Assembly (NCBI GenBank): GCA_011959105.1 | Contig: BLLU01000128.1 | Span: 1 to 48,613, forward strand | Reading direction: 5' to 3' | Source of the DNA: Lachnospiraceae bacterium | Lineage (GTDB): Bacteria > Bacillota > Clostridia > Lachnospirales > Lachnospiraceae | DNA length: 48,613 nucleotides | Made by a program: the position numbers and the translations under genes | The notes under the pieces: model-generated | What the model saw: only the letters and a program-made list of their open reading frames with translations | Told to the model about the DNA's origin: nothing | Database searches by the model: none | In this document: one piece after another, positions 17,914 to 27,182 of the stretch | Numbering within the stretch: position 1 is the first letter of the stretch | Layout: every line of letters begins with the position of its first letter

Positions 17914-18138
17914 CTATTTTTTAAACAGACCCTTTATTGTATCCACCGCGTCCGACACATTGTCCGCCGTCAACTTGGCCTTGACCCCCGCAATCACCTG
18001 CTCTATCACATCCTCCGGCAAATCCACTCCCAGCACACTCTCCAGTGCCTTTACCGGCTCTTTTTTAAACTGCTCCCGCAAGTTCTTATCCTTGGAAATG
18101 CTTTCCACCATTTTTGTAATCTGTTCTTTCAGATTCAT
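17914..18138 (-). CDS. small protein next to acyl carrier protein
   Basis: 74 residues: MNLKEQITKMVESISKDKNL, then FKKEPVKALESVLGVDLPED, ending TIKGLFKK. It is soluble and helical, with no Cys. The middle resembles the leader-like NHLP/Nif11 family (PxxALxxxxGxxLP), but there is no Gly-Gly cleavage site or core peptide, so a peptide natural product is not supported. It follows the ACP gene after a terminator. The function is unknown. Confidence 0.65.
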   Translation of the reverse strand: MNLKEQITKMVESISKDKNLREQFKKEPVKALESVLGVDLPEDVIEQVIAGVKAKLTADNVSDAVDTIKGLFKK

Positions 18139-18173
18139 GCCATGTACGCTCCCTTCATATTTTCAAGCAGCCG

Positions 18174-18208
18174 CAAAAACAACCCCTCAAAGAGACGGGG
18201 CTGTTTTG
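18174..18208 (-). terminator. intrinsic terminator of the ACP gene
   Basis: On the minus strand AACAGCCCC pairs with GGGGTTGTT around a 10-base loop and is followed by TTTTT. It lies between the ACP stop and the next gene's start. Confidence 0.8.
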
Positions 18209-18221
18209 GTATCTACTGCCG

Positions 18222-18455
18222 TTATTCTTCTACGCCGTTGTCCTTCATCAATTTGATGATATCGCCAACCGTTGCAATGTCCTCCAGGTCCTCAGAGGGA
18301 ATCTCAATGTCATACTCCTCCTCAAACGCCATCACTAACTCAAACAGATCCAATGAATCTGCTCCCAGGTCATCCTTGAAGGAAGTGCTCTCGGTAATCT
18401 CATCCACATCCAGATTCAACTGCTTTGCAATGATTTCTTTTACTTTTTCCAGCAT
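18222..18455 (-). CDS. acpP: acyl carrier protein
   Basis: 77 residues, the standard ACP length, strongly acidic, with the phosphopantetheine attachment motif [18 protein letters not shown] (Ser in DSL). It carries growing acyl chains on its prosthetic group in the cytoplasm. No fab genes are nearby, so it may be a second, specialised ACP rather than the main one for fatty-acid synthesis; the decayed acyltransferase and acyl-CoA ligase at the window start are too far away to prove a link. It has its own consensus promoter and a terminator, so it is probably a single-gene unit. Confidence 0.93.
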   Translation of the reverse strand: MLEKVKEIIAKQLNLDVDEITESTSFKDDLGADSLDLFELVMAFEEEYDIEIPSEDLEDIATVGDIIKLMKDNGVEE

Positions 18456-18506
18456 ACTCGTAACCTCTCCTTTTATCAGGGCCTCTCCTAATATAGAATA
18501 CCCAAT

Positions 18507-18526
18507 TTCATGGTAAATAACATGAA
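18507..18526. promoter_or_regulatory. inverted repeat downstream of the ACP promoter
   Basis: TTCATG (18507-18512) and CATGAA (18521-18526) are perfect mirror arms around 8 bases, 10 bases past the -10 box. An operator that blocks the ACP promoter is the likely role. Confidence 0.45.
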
Positions 18527-18535
18527 GCTAAGGAA

Positions 18536-18564
18536 AGTATAGGAGTTAATATGACGTTTGTCAA
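18536..18564 (-). promoter_or_regulatory. sigma-A promoter of the ACP gene
   Basis: On the minus strand TTGACA (18559-18564) and TATACT (18536-18541) are exactly 17 bases apart, which is near-consensus. It gives an untranslated leader of about 75 bases. Confidence 0.8.
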
Positions 18565-18570
18565 GCCCTT

Positions 18571-21075
18571 TTACCAGTTTTCATCCAGATACAGCTGTAC
18601 ACGGCTCTGAATATTGTGGGCCACCGATGAAGCGGTCCTGTTGCTGCTGAAAAACACCTCCGCCTCCTCCCGGATAATATCTTTTATGATATCCGTAACG
18701 CCTGCATTTGATTTGCAGCTGTCTATGAAGGCCAGATACTCCGGAAGATAGGATGTGCCGTCCGGCTTGGCGTCTACTTCTATGGAGCCGCCCTGGGAAT
18801 TTCGCAGAAATACCACGGGTTTGGAGTCGGGTCTTACATAGTCGGGCGACTCCGATATCCTGCCAGAGAACACATCCCGCCGCACAGGTGTGTCCGCACT
18901 CTCCTGACAGGACCGGCTTACAATATAATTCAGGAACTCCGCCGCCAAATCCGCATGTTCCGTGGCAGCATTGACCGCGGTTCCGTCATAGCAGTTCAGG
19001 AAATTGCCGCTCTCGCCCTCGGTGGGATATCCCACCAGATGATAGTCCTCCCCCAGGTCAGCCAGATCTTGGCTGAACAACCAGAAACTTACGGAAGATT
19101 CAATATTTCTGTAGCACAGAATTTCTCCTTCCTTCAGCCTTTTCCTGGCCGCAGTCAATTCCACATCCATGGTATAGGAATTCTCTATGGAACTTTCTTT
19201 CTGAGCATACTTCTTGCATACTTCCAACAGACGACAGAATTCTTCCGAGTCAAAATAGGCCTTTCCTTCTTCCAGATCCAGCAGAGAGCAATGATCCAGG
19301 TCTGCCAGGAAGAACTGGCACAACAGATAATTTCCTGTCAATACATTATGAACCGGATCATTGAGAATGGATTGTACCGGCTGGCCGGCCTGTTCCAGTT
19401 CTTCCAGCAGGGACATGGCTTCCTCCCAAGTCCAGGTATCCTCCGGCCATAGCTTCTTGGAGACCAGCAGGGTGGAAGTATTGGCCATATGGGATACGCT
19501 GTAAAGTCCCCCATTTATCATGCCGTGTTCCAGCACTCCCGGGAAAAGCTGCTGCCTGGTTTCCTGATCCAATACCTGTGACAACTCCATCAGCAGGCCC
19601 TTCTCCTGCAGAACCCCAAGCTGCGCGGGAGGAGCCATCAGCAGATCCGGCCCCTTTCCCGCCACCAGATCTGCCTGAATTCTGGTCCAGTTGTCCTCCT
19701 GCTTGTCCCAGCTATCCGCCACCTGCAGGCTGATCTGGACGCCCGGATGCAGCCGGTTAAACTCGCTCACATACATATTATAATAATAATCCGTAAAACT
19801 TCCATAGCAGGCCAAAGTCAATTTCACCTGTTCCACATCTTCATTGGCAATCTGATACAGATAATCCCTGCTGCCGTCGTCATAGAAAAATAAGAGGTCT
19901 CCCCTGCTGTTCTGGAGAGCGGCACGGTACTCTTTGAAGGAAGCGCCTCCTCCGGGATACAGGTTTTCGCGTTTGCCCGTGGAAGCGTCCCAGCGCACCA
20001 GAATATTATTGGAATTCACATAATAAAGATCCCCATACGCGTTTATGACGCGCCCGCTCACATTCTGATATTCGCCCTGGAATAACTTTGTCTGTTGCTC
20101 CTCGCCGATGCTCCAGAACACATTGGCCAGATCTTTGTAGCTCACCGCCTCCCAGATACAATTCCCCTGGCTGTCATGATACAGGTTCACAATGGCCTCC
20201 TCCAGGCCCTGCAGGGGATCCAGCACCATGGCCAGCTTCCCCTCCGGGTCAATAATCCCGTACTGCCCGCTGTCGTCATTTCCCCTGACACAATAATATC
20301 CTCTGGCGTCCCACTTGGCAGTATCATTCCACAGATAACCATCCTCCCGGATCAACCTGGCCTCCTCCAGGGCAGGCATCAGATCACAGCTATCCTCCAC
20401 ATGCCCCTCCTGGTCAAACCATACTCCATAGTACCCGATCATCTGCGACTGGGCATCCTGCTCCTGTACAAAAACCACTGCTCTGCCGTCTGCCACATCC
20501 AGCGACGCGGCCCAATAGGAATTCTCCAGACCCAATTCCTCCAGATGCAGCTGCCGGGACTCCGCCTCCAGGGTATCCCCGTCGATATGGTTCAGGTAGT
20601 ACAGAGACTCCCATTCTTCCGTATCCTCCAGATAATTGTCATAGCAGGCCAGGATATAATAATCCTTCCCCTCCACCGCCCGGTATTTGGCTGTACAGGT
20701 CAGGCCCTGAGGGTCCTTCAGGCCCTGGGGGGCCTGGAACAACTCTTCCCGATAATCGGTCAGGTTCCACAGGGCAGGGGCGGGCGTTGCCTTCTCCGCT
20801 TCCTGCCAGGTTTGGGTCAGCAGATCAAAAGGCTCCCTGCCCTCCAGCACGGATATCCGTTCGGAGCCGGAGGCCGATCCGTTATCCTCCGTCGCATCCG
20901 AAGGTTCATCGACTGCCGTTTCTTCGCTTATACTTACATCTTCCGGGTCGGCAGGACGGACAACTTCTTCTGTTTCCTCTCCGCCTGTGCCCAACTGGCC
21001 GCAGCCCGTCAGTGCTTCCACGCACAGCGCTGTCACTGCCGCAAACAGTTTCCATCTAATAAAGGTTTTTCTCAT
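18571..21075 (-). CDS. large lipoprotein with ABC solute-binding domain
   Basis: 834 residues. The N-terminal signal ends in a lipobox (ALTGCG), so it is anchored outside the membrane. An acidic linker follows, then a domain of about 330 residues that looks like a beta-propeller-type region. From about residue 425 comes a family-1 solute-binding domain (LTLACYGSFTDYYYNMYVSE, FNRLHPGVQISLQV, LVAGKGPDLLMAPP). Ordinary binding proteins have about 430 residues, so the N-terminal half is an addition. It is the last gene of the carbohydrate locus and has no permease directly next to it. The ribosome site is GAGGAGG. It may capture glycans for the importer encoded upstream, or act as a sensor. Confidence 0.82.
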   Translation of the reverse strand: MRKTFIRWKLFAAVTALCVEALTGCGQLGTGGEETEEVVRPADPEDVSISEETAVDEPSDATEDNGSASGSERISVLEGREPFDLLTQTWQEAEKATPAPALWNLTDYREELFQAPQGLKDPQGLTCTAKYRAVEGKDYYILACYDNYLEDTEEWESLYYLNHIDGDTLEAESRQLHLEELGLENSYWAASLDVADGRAVVFVQEQDAQSQMIGYYGVWFDQEGHVEDSCDLMPALEEARLIREDGYLWNDTAKWDARGYYCVRGNDDSGQYGIIDPEGKLAMVLDPLQGLEEAIVNLYHDSQGNCIWEAVSYKDLANVFWSIGEEQQTKLFQGEYQNVSGRVINAYGDLYYVNSNNILVRWDASTGKRENLYPGGGASFKEYRAALQNSRGDLLFFYDDGSRDYLYQIANEDVEQVKLTLACYGSFTDYYYNMYVSEFNRLHPGVQISLQVADSWDKQEDNWTRIQADLVAGKGPDLLMAPPAQLGVLQEKGLLMELSQVLDQETRQQLFPGVLEHGMINGGLYSVSHMANTSTLLVSKKLWPEDTWTWEEAMSLLEELEQAGQPVQSILNDPVHNVLTGNYLLCQFFLADLDHCSLLDLEEGKAYFDSEEFCRLLEVCKKYAQKESSIENSYTMDVELTAARKRLKEGEILCYRNIESSVSFWLFSQDLADLGEDYHLVGYPTEGESGNFLNCYDGTAVNAATEHADLAAEFLNYIVSRSCQESADTPVRRDVFSGRISESPDYVRPDSKPVVFLRNSQGGSIEVDAKPDGTSYLPEYLAFIDSCKSNAGVTDIIKDIIREEAEVFFSSNRTASSVAHNIQSRVQLYLDENW

Positions 21076-21110
21076 AGGTTCTGCCTCCTCTTCTCAGAAA
21101 AGATTTTCAG

Positions 21111-21137
21111 GCAGGACATTTTTCTCCCGCCTGAAAT
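21111..21137. repeat. leader hairpin upstream of the large lipoprotein gene
   Basis: Nine-base arms (CAGGCGGGA with TCCTGCCTG on the minus strand) pair with one G-U. The hairpin lies between the 21-base repeats and the lipoprotein ribosome site. The following U-tract is weak, so leader structure or attenuation are both possible. Confidence 0.45.
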
Positions 21138-21171
21138 AAACATAGCATATCGAACCCGGCCCTACAATGGC

Positions 21172-21230
21172 CTTAAAGAATCCTTATACAGTCTTAAAGA
21201 AAACTTATACAGTCTTAAAAAAAACTTAAA
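21172..21230. promoter_or_regulatory. 21-bp direct repeats, likely regulator binding array
   Basis: CTTATACAGTCTTAAAGAAAA (21183-21203) is repeated at 21204-21224 with two changes, and CTTAAA half-repeats flank both. The period of 21 bases is two helical turns. On the minus strand the array gives TTTAAG boxes on one face of the DNA upstream of the large lipoprotein gene, a layout typical of OmpR/PhoB-family response regulators. Confidence 0.55.
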
Positions 21231-21253
21231 TATCTTTAATAAAATCCTATAAA

Positions 21254-23323
21254 CTATTCATAGACCGGACAGTCCCTGCCCTCCCGAACGAACACCGGAA
21301 TCAGGTCCAGAGGAGCGGGGACGGTAATGCTTCTGCCCCCTTCGTATATCTCCCCGGTGTTTGCGTCCGTCCACTTGCAGCCCTGGGGAAGATAAACCTC
21401 TCTTTCCCTCCGGCCTTCCTCCATGACGGGCGCCACCAGCAGATCCGGGCCGAACATATAGGCGTCCTCCACCTCCCATGCCTTTTTGTCCCGGGGAAAA
21501 TCAAAGAACAGAGGACGCATCACCGGAGCCCCGGTTTCGCTGGCCTGCTTCATGCATTCCCGGATATAGGGACGCATCCGCTCTCGGATAAACAGGAACT
21601 TTTTCAGAATTTCATAGTTATCCTCTCCGAAACTCCATACCTCATTATCCTGTCCGCTGGTAAGCTGCCGCACACCGTCAATGAACTCCTGCTCCCTCTC
21701 ATACCAGGGAGAACGCTCCCCGTGCATGCGAAACACCGGGCAGAAAGCCCCCCAGGCAAACCATCTAACCAGCAGTTCCTGAAAACAGGGATCCTGAATG
21801 TCGCCCCCGATAAAGCCGCCGATGTCCGAAGTCCACCAGGGGATTCCGGCTACGCCCATGCTGAGACCCGCCTGCAGCTGCTCCCGCATGGCCCGGAAGG
21901 AGGAATGAATATCCCCGGACCAGGTCAGTGCCCCGTACTTCTGGCTTCCCGCCCAGGCACAGCGCACCAGGCTCAGAATCTCCGTCTCCCCCGCCGCTTT
22001 CAGGCCGTCATAAAAACCCTTCACATAGCCCAGGGGATAAACATTGCTGCACTGCAGCGCGGGCCCCGCATAATACCTGTAATTGTCAAAATCATAAGGA
22101 CCGTACTCCGGTTCCGCCTCGTCCAGCCAGAAGCAGCGAATTCCCTTGTCATAATAATTCTTCCTGCACTTTTCCCATACATACTGTTGGGCGCCGGGAT
22201 GGGTGGCGTCATAAAATACGGTATTGCCCATCCAGGACATATGGTAAGCCATGCCCCGGTCCGGGGCCACCAGATATCCCTTTCCGCTCATCTCTCCAAA
22301 ATTCTCACTGCGCTCATCAATGGTGGGCCATACGGACACCACCGGCTCGATGCCAAGTTCCCGCAGTTCCCTGACCATGGCCTCCGGGTCCGGCCAGTCC
22401 CTGGGTTCAAACTTGAATTCCCCCTGTCTGGTCCAGTGGAAAAAGTCCACCACGATGGCGTCCATGGGCAGGCCCCTGCGCTTATGCTCCCTGGCCACCG
22501 TCAGCAATTCTTCCTGGGTGCGGTAGCGCAGCTTACACTGCCAGTATCCCAGACCGTACTCCGGCATCATGGGGCTGTGGCCCGTCACATCCGCATACCG
22601 CTCCTCCAGTTCAAAAGGCGTATCCCCCGCCACAATATAGTAATCCAGCTTTTTGGTGCTTTTCGCGTGCCACTCCGTGCGATTAGCCGCAAAAGTGGCC
22701 GTACCGATGGCCGGATTGTTCCAGAAAAAGCCGTATCCCCTGCTGGAAATCAGAAAGGGGACGCTGGACTGGCTGTTGCGGTGGGCCAATTCCAGCGTAG
22801 CTCCCTTTTTGTCCAAATGTCTGTCCTGATACTGGCCCATGCCGAAGATTTTCTCATCGTCATAAGCCTCAAAGCGCAGGGTCAGTTCGTAATCCGTGCT
22901 GCCGGGAAGGGGCTTCAATTCTCTTGCGTCGATCCGCAGGGAAGTGCAGTACCGATTGATTCGGTTGCGGTTGCGCCAGTACTCCTCGGTCAGCAGTTCC
23001 CCCTTCTGATTATAATAACTGATCCATCCTTCGGGATTGATCACCGCTTTGATTTTGCCGTTTACCGCTGTGTATATCTTGCCGGATTGATGATACTGAG
23101 AGTATTCCTGGGTGGCATACCAGGGATCCGTGGTGTCTATCTCCTCCACGGAGACCTGCATCCGACAGTCCTCCACCGGCTCCGTCAGCGCCCAGTCCCG
23201 GGGATCCATCACTGCCTCTCCGGTCATGCGCACCCGGAAAGCGTCTTTGCCCCAGGGCTCCAGCCACAGAGTTTTTTTACCCTCGATGATTACGATTCTG
23301 TTCTGTTCCACACTTACCATCAT
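21254..23323 (-). CDS. GH31 alpha-glycosidase (alpha-xylosidase/glucosidase)
   Basis: 689 residues, no signal peptide, so cytoplasmic. The N-terminal beta domain is followed by the GH31 barrel: GLGYWQCKLRYRTQEELL, then CFWLDEAEPE with the catalytic nucleophile Asp401, and TWSGDIHSSF with the acid/base Asp471; RWFAWGAFCPVFRMHG is also typical. The enzyme releases alpha-linked sugar from the non-reducing end. The residues around FFHWTRQGEF resemble YicI-type alpha-xylosidases, which would fit a GH74 neighbour and xyloglucan oligosaccharides, but alpha-glucosidase activity cannot be excluded. The start has GAGGAGAGG upstream. Confidence 0.9.
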   Translation of the reverse strand: MMVSVEQNRIVIIEGKKTLWLEPWGKDAFRVRMTGEAVMDPRDWALTEPVEDCRMQVSVEEIDTTDPWYATQEYSQYHQSGKIYTAVNGKIKAVINPEGWISYYNQKGELLTEEYWRNRNRINRYCTSLRIDARELKPLPGSTDYELTLRFEAYDDEKIFGMGQYQDRHLDKKGATLELAHRNSQSSVPFLISSRGYGFFWNNPAIGTATFAANRTEWHAKSTKKLDYYIVAGDTPFELEERYADVTGHSPMMPEYGLGYWQCKLRYRTQEELLTVAREHKRRGLPMDAIVVDFFHWTRQGEFKFEPRDWPDPEAMVRELRELGIEPVVSVWPTIDERSENFGEMSGKGYLVAPDRGMAYHMSWMGNTVFYDATHPGAQQYVWEKCRKNYYDKGIRCFWLDEAEPEYGPYDFDNYRYYAGPALQCSNVYPLGYVKGFYDGLKAAGETEILSLVRCAWAGSQKYGALTWSGDIHSSFRAMREQLQAGLSMGVAGIPWWTSDIGGFIGGDIQDPCFQELLVRWFAWGAFCPVFRMHGERSPWYEREQEFIDGVRQLTSGQDNEVWSFGEDNYEILKKFLFIRERMRPYIRECMKQASETGAPVMRPLFFDFPRDKKAWEVEDAYMFGPDLLVAPVMEEGRREREVYLPQGCKWTDANTGEIYEGGRSITVPAPLDLIPVFVREGRDCPVYE

Positions 23324-23395
23324 ATCCTCTCCTCCTCATTATAATTCGATATTATATACTCTCGCTGGCCCTTTACCCCATGGGCTGAGCCCTGC

Positions 23396-25801
23396 TTAAT
23401 GTTCCCCATCTCCCACAGGTTCTCCGTAAAGCACCCCCCGGGAGCCGGTGGCCAGGAAAAATCTTCCGAACACTCTCTTATCGCCGTCAATGCTGTTGAT
23501 CTCCCCATACATTTGCCTGTCATTGTTCAGCCGCTCATAAGTCTTTCCCTCATCCAAGGTCCGATAGAAGCCATACTGCCCGTCTATGCTGCCGCACAGA
23601 TAAAGGGCCTTGGGGCCGGTCACATAGTCGCTGCCGGGACGCCCAAGCCCCAGGCCCATCCGCAGGCAGCTATCCCCCTGGGCGCTTAAGCGGATCAGTT
23701 CCAGACGATCCGTTTCCGCCCTGTAGATCATCTTCCACATCCCGGCCCGTCCCATGGCGATATAGAAAATGCCGCTGGCTCCCGCCGCTCCCCGGACCTC
23801 CGTACGGTTGGCGGTGTCAATCATGCCAAAGTCACAGGCCGGCATCTCCTCCAAAAGCTGTCCCTCCGCCGTCCGCACTTCATCAGGTCTCTTCTCCCTG
23901 AAAACCGCTCCTCCGTCCCGGCTCACATAGATCTGTCCTCCCTCGCCGAACCCGTAAAAGAGCATGGGATTGATCCGATCCGAGTACACCTTCATGCAGG
24001 TCCCGGAAAACTGTCCCCTCCGGCGCTGCTCCACCTGCCGCACTGATATGGGAGCGCCGTCTGGGCTCAGCACCTTCACCGGGGCAAAACTCTCCCCGCC
24101 GTCCTGACTGGAAATCACCAGATCCATGGGAAGCCAGATCTGGTCCGCAATGGACCAGACGATATTCTGCCCCTGGGGAGACATGGCCACCCAGCCCGGG
24201 TTCACATTGGGCCGCTCAATCTGCGCCATGGCGGCGTCAATCTTCTCCCCCTGTCCCCAGGGCATGGGAATCCGCTGAAACGTATGAAAGCCGTCCCGGG
24301 TGCGCACCAGTCCCCCCTTTGTCTTGCCCCGCCAGTTGCCCCGGGCCGTGATGATGGCCATGCTGCCGTCGATGTCCGACAAATCCGCGTTGATGCAGGT
24401 AATGTAGCGATTCCCCTCCGCATCGTCAAAGGAATTGCGGCAGGGCTTTGTCAGATCCCGGAAGGCGAAGCCCCCCAGATCCCCCACGATGTCCACCATC
24501 TGCACCTCACCGCAGACAGGCCCATACACATTCAGATGCACCGTCTCCTCGATGCCGTCACAGTGGTCGTGATACCGGGGATGGTCGCTCAGCAGGGCAT
24601 CCGTGGTAAACACCCCTGTTCCTGAGTTAAACCACAGTTCGTTTGCGTCAAAGGGATTGATCTTCAAATCACTCTCCCAGTGCAGCAGACTGCGGCCGCC
24701 GTTGTACTCCGGCTTCATATAGGAGGTGTTGAAATAGATGTCCCCTGCTTCCAGCCCCCACAGGCTTACCCGCCAGCTATCCCCGTAATCCTCCGACACA
24801 TAAAGGCATTCCGCGTCCAGTTTTTCCCTGCACAGGGTGACACAGGCTACCAGCCCCGGCCTGGCCTTACAAATGTCCACGCCTCCGAAGCCGTAATCCA
24901 GATAACCGACGGTCCGCTGCCCCCTGCCGTCCGGGGTGATATCCGTATAGCCGCTGATCCTGCCCTCCCCAAAGCTGTAGCGCAGCACCTTTCCCCCGAT
25001 GGTATCCCCGGTATCGCAGCTATATCCCAGATCCACAAGATAATTCCACCGGCCGGTGGCGCACATGGTGACAAAAAGATATTTGCCGTCATAGGCATAG
25101 CGCTGGGCCACCAGCCCGTTCATCTTACTGTCCTCTATAATGGGGCTTTCCGGCTCCTCAAGCGGCTCAAAGCTCCCGCCGCCGTCATAGGAGACATACA
25201 GGCTGTGCCCCCGCCGTGTGTCATCAATCCGGCTGGTGTAACCCGCCGTCCCCGCCACCAGTGTCCGGCTGTCTTCTGATACCCACACAAAAGTCATGTA
25301 TTCCTCCGGCACCGGGAGCTTCTCCCAGTTCTGTCCCCGGTCCCGGGTGCGCAGCAGGCCGTCTTTGGAACTGGCAAAATACAGGGTATCGCTGTCCCCG
25401 GGATCCACCACCAGGCGCTGTCCCGTGCCTCTGCCGCTGAGATTGCCATGCACCATGGCAGGAATCCGGGCATAGCGGAATGTCTGCCCATAATCCTCGG
25501 AGACGGACAGCTTACCCACTCCCCTGCCCCCCACGCCGCTGGCAATATACAGCCGCTCCGGGTAACGGTCGTCCAGAGCAATGGCGGCAGGAAAGCACTC
25601 GTCCAAATCCTCCATGGTCACATGGTCAATCAGGCTCTTCCATCTTTTTTGTTCCGTCTCATAACGATAAACGCCCCCGATATCCGTTCTGGCGTACAAT
25701 ATGCCCGGCGTCTGCTGATGATACAACAGTCCCGTCACATAGCCGCCTCCCGGAATGGGAGCGTTGCGGTACTCATAACACAGTTTTTTTGTAACCTTCA
25801 T
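23396..25801 (-). CDS. GH74-like beta-propeller glycosidase
   Basis: 801 residues. The start RNAPIPGGGYVTGLLYHQQT, then YARTDIGGVYRYE, is the conserved opening of GH74 xyloglucanases; the Asp in RTDIGG matches a catalytic Asp of that family. Many Asp-box/BNR motifs follow (SEDYGQTFRY, TRDRGQNWEK, SYDGGGSFEP, SEDYGDSWRV, SQDGGESFAP, SRDGGAVFRE), as expected for two seven-bladed propellers. GH74 enzymes cut the beta-1,4-glucan backbone of xyloglucan. Unlike most, it has no signal peptide, so it probably acts on imported oligosaccharides. The start ATG 25801 follows GGCAGGA. Specificity is inferred from the family only. Confidence 0.85.
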   Translation of the reverse strand: MKVTKKLCYEYRNAPIPGGGYVTGLLYHQQTPGILYARTDIGGVYRYETEQKRWKSLIDHVTMEDLDECFPAAIALDDRYPERLYIASGVGGRGVGKLSVSEDYGQTFRYARIPAMVHGNLSGRGTGQRLVVDPGDSDTLYFASSKDGLLRTRDRGQNWEKLPVPEEYMTFVWVSEDSRTLVAGTAGYTSRIDDTRRGHSLYVSYDGGGSFEPLEEPESPIIEDSKMNGLVAQRYAYDGKYLFVTMCATGRWNYLVDLGYSCDTGDTIGGKVLRYSFGEGRISGYTDITPDGRGQRTVGYLDYGFGGVDICKARPGLVACVTLCREKLDAECLYVSEDYGDSWRVSLWGLEAGDIYFNTSYMKPEYNGGRSLLHWESDLKINPFDANELWFNSGTGVFTTDALLSDHPRYHDHCDGIEETVHLNVYGPVCGEVQMVDIVGDLGGFAFRDLTKPCRNSFDDAEGNRYITCINADLSDIDGSMAIITARGNWRGKTKGGLVRTRDGFHTFQRIPMPWGQGEKIDAAMAQIERPNVNPGWVAMSPQGQNIVWSIADQIWLPMDLVISSQDGGESFAPVKVLSPDGAPISVRQVEQRRRGQFSGTCMKVYSDRINPMLFYGFGEGGQIYVSRDGGAVFREKRPDEVRTAEGQLLEEMPACDFGMIDTANRTEVRGAAGASGIFYIAMGRAGMWKMIYRAETDRLELIRLSAQGDSCLRMGLGLGRPGSDYVTGPKALYLCGSIDGQYGFYRTLDEGKTYERLNNDRQMYGEINSIDGDKRVFGRFFLATGSRGVLYGEPVGDGEH

Positions 25802-25941
25802 ATGGGAATCCTGCCTTTCCTGCCGCTTTTGTCAGAGCGGGCATCGCATTGTTTATCAGATCCATTTTCCCATAGAACCTATAAAAAAACCATGTATTTT
25901 ATTGTTTTTTCTCATGAACCGGCCATGCTTCCGGTGCCTTA

Positions 25942-27150
25942 TCAGCGGATCTCAAAATCTGAGTCCATATTGAAAAGCAGGGCAGAAAGGACCCCGCCCC
26001 CCATGGCATCATTTCCGTTTTTTTCTTTTATCTGGCAAATTACGCTGTAGATGGCGCTCATGCCGATATATTCCCGGTAAATGTCATTGGCGGCATCACC
26101 GAACGCCCCTTCTTCAAACAGGGAAAACAGTGCATTGTGCAGGGGCCAGTAATCCGCCAGCTGATTCTTGTAGCATGTGACCGCCTCCCTGCCGTAGGGC
26201 AGGATCTCCACCGTCTCCGCATATGTAATCTGGTCAAACGCGTTCTCCGCGCAGATCTCCGGCAGGAAAGAGTAGCATTCCGCCGCCAGAGTGGCGTCTC
26301 CCAGAGCCTGCGCAAGCCTCTCGGGCAGGGTTTCATACTGCTCCTGGTCCCCGCTGGCATGGAACATCAGCGCGGCGGTCCTCACCTTTTCCCGCAGAAT
26401 CTCCCAGCCCTGACGCCCTGCGTAAGGATAGGGCAGCACTGTCTCCTCCTCCTGACGGATAAAGAAAAATGCCTTGTGGGACGCAAAATAACCGGCATCC
26501 CATTCCTTTGCCATATCCGCCACAATAGAACTGAGCGCCTCGCTCTTGACATCGTCGATCCGGCATTCCCCGGTAATATTTTCCCCTGACCTGGAGAGAA
26601 ATACTTTTACAAAGCACAGCTTCTGATTGCCCAGCCTTTTCACCACTTCTTCCTTCAGCGCATCCCAGTACACCCGGGCATCCTCTGTCTGCGGCGAATT
26701 GCCCATGCCCACGATATTGCTGAGATAGGCCTTCCAGCGGTGGGGCTTACCGGCAAATTCCGTCTCCAGGCTTTCTCCAGTCTGACCGCTTTCCATCTGG
26801 ACGATTCCGTCCATAAAGGAAAACAGGAAAGAACCGCAGGCCATCCCCAGTGCCTGTTTCGTGTCGCTTCCCATACCGGCACAGCACTCAAACAAGTCCT
26901 TTCCCCACTGGGGAGCGGAAACATGGAAATTGACCACTGCTCCCCGCTGGTCCACCTGCTCGATCCAAGGCTCGATGGTGATCTGCCAGTCCGGGCAATA
27001 GATCCGATTCCCCTCCACCCGGTCAGGCGTCTGCAGACAGCCATGCAGGCTGTCCAGCACATGCCTGAGCGCGGCGTCCGGATTGGTAAGGTCCGGATCG
27101 GGACTGTTATTCTGTTCATTGCTGTCCTTTTTTAACATATTCCATTTCAT
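25942..27150 (-). CDS. hypothetical protein in the carbohydrate locus
   Basis: 402 residues from ATG 27150 (ribosome site AGGGGGAAG); the frame is open to 27186. It is soluble, acidic and without signal peptide. Recognisable stretches include ALRHVLDSLHGCLQTPDRVE, CCAGMGSDTKQALGMACGSF and QTEDARVYWDALKEEVVKRL. The later half is helical and Cys-poor. No catalytic motif or family is recognised. It lies between the LacI and GH74 genes, in the same direction, and is probably co-transcribed. A role linked to glycan use is only suggested by context. Confidence 0.7.
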   Translation of the reverse strand: MKWNMLKKDSNEQNNSPDPDLTNPDAALRHVLDSLHGCLQTPDRVEGNRIYCPDWQITIEPWIEQVDQRGAVVNFHVSAPQWGKDLFECCAGMGSDTKQALGMACGSFLFSFMDGIVQMESGQTGESLETEFAGKPHRWKAYLSNIVGMGNSPQTEDARVYWDALKEEVVKRLGNQKLCFVKVFLSRSGENITGECRIDDVKSEALSSIVADMAKEWDAGYFASHKAFFFIRQEEETVLPYPYAGRQGWEILREKVRTAALMFHASGDQEQYETLPERLAQALGDATLAAECYSFLPEICAENAFDQITYAETVEILPYGREAVTCYKNQLADYWPLHNALFSLFEEGAFGDAANDIYREYIGMSAIYSVICQIKEKNGNDAMGGGVLSALLFNMDSDFEIR

Positions 27151-27182
27151 GTCACTTCCCCCTATGGCTGCAAAAAAATCTC

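Noticed and set aside
17914..18138. RiPP precursor peptide
   Set aside because: The leader-like similarity is limited, and there is no Gly-Gly cleavage site, core peptide, or modifying enzyme nearby.
21722..23344. Long plus-strand open frame (540 codons) opposite GH31
   Set aside because: Lies wholly antisense to a clear GH31 gene, with no start signal or recognisable domain; high GC makes such frames common.
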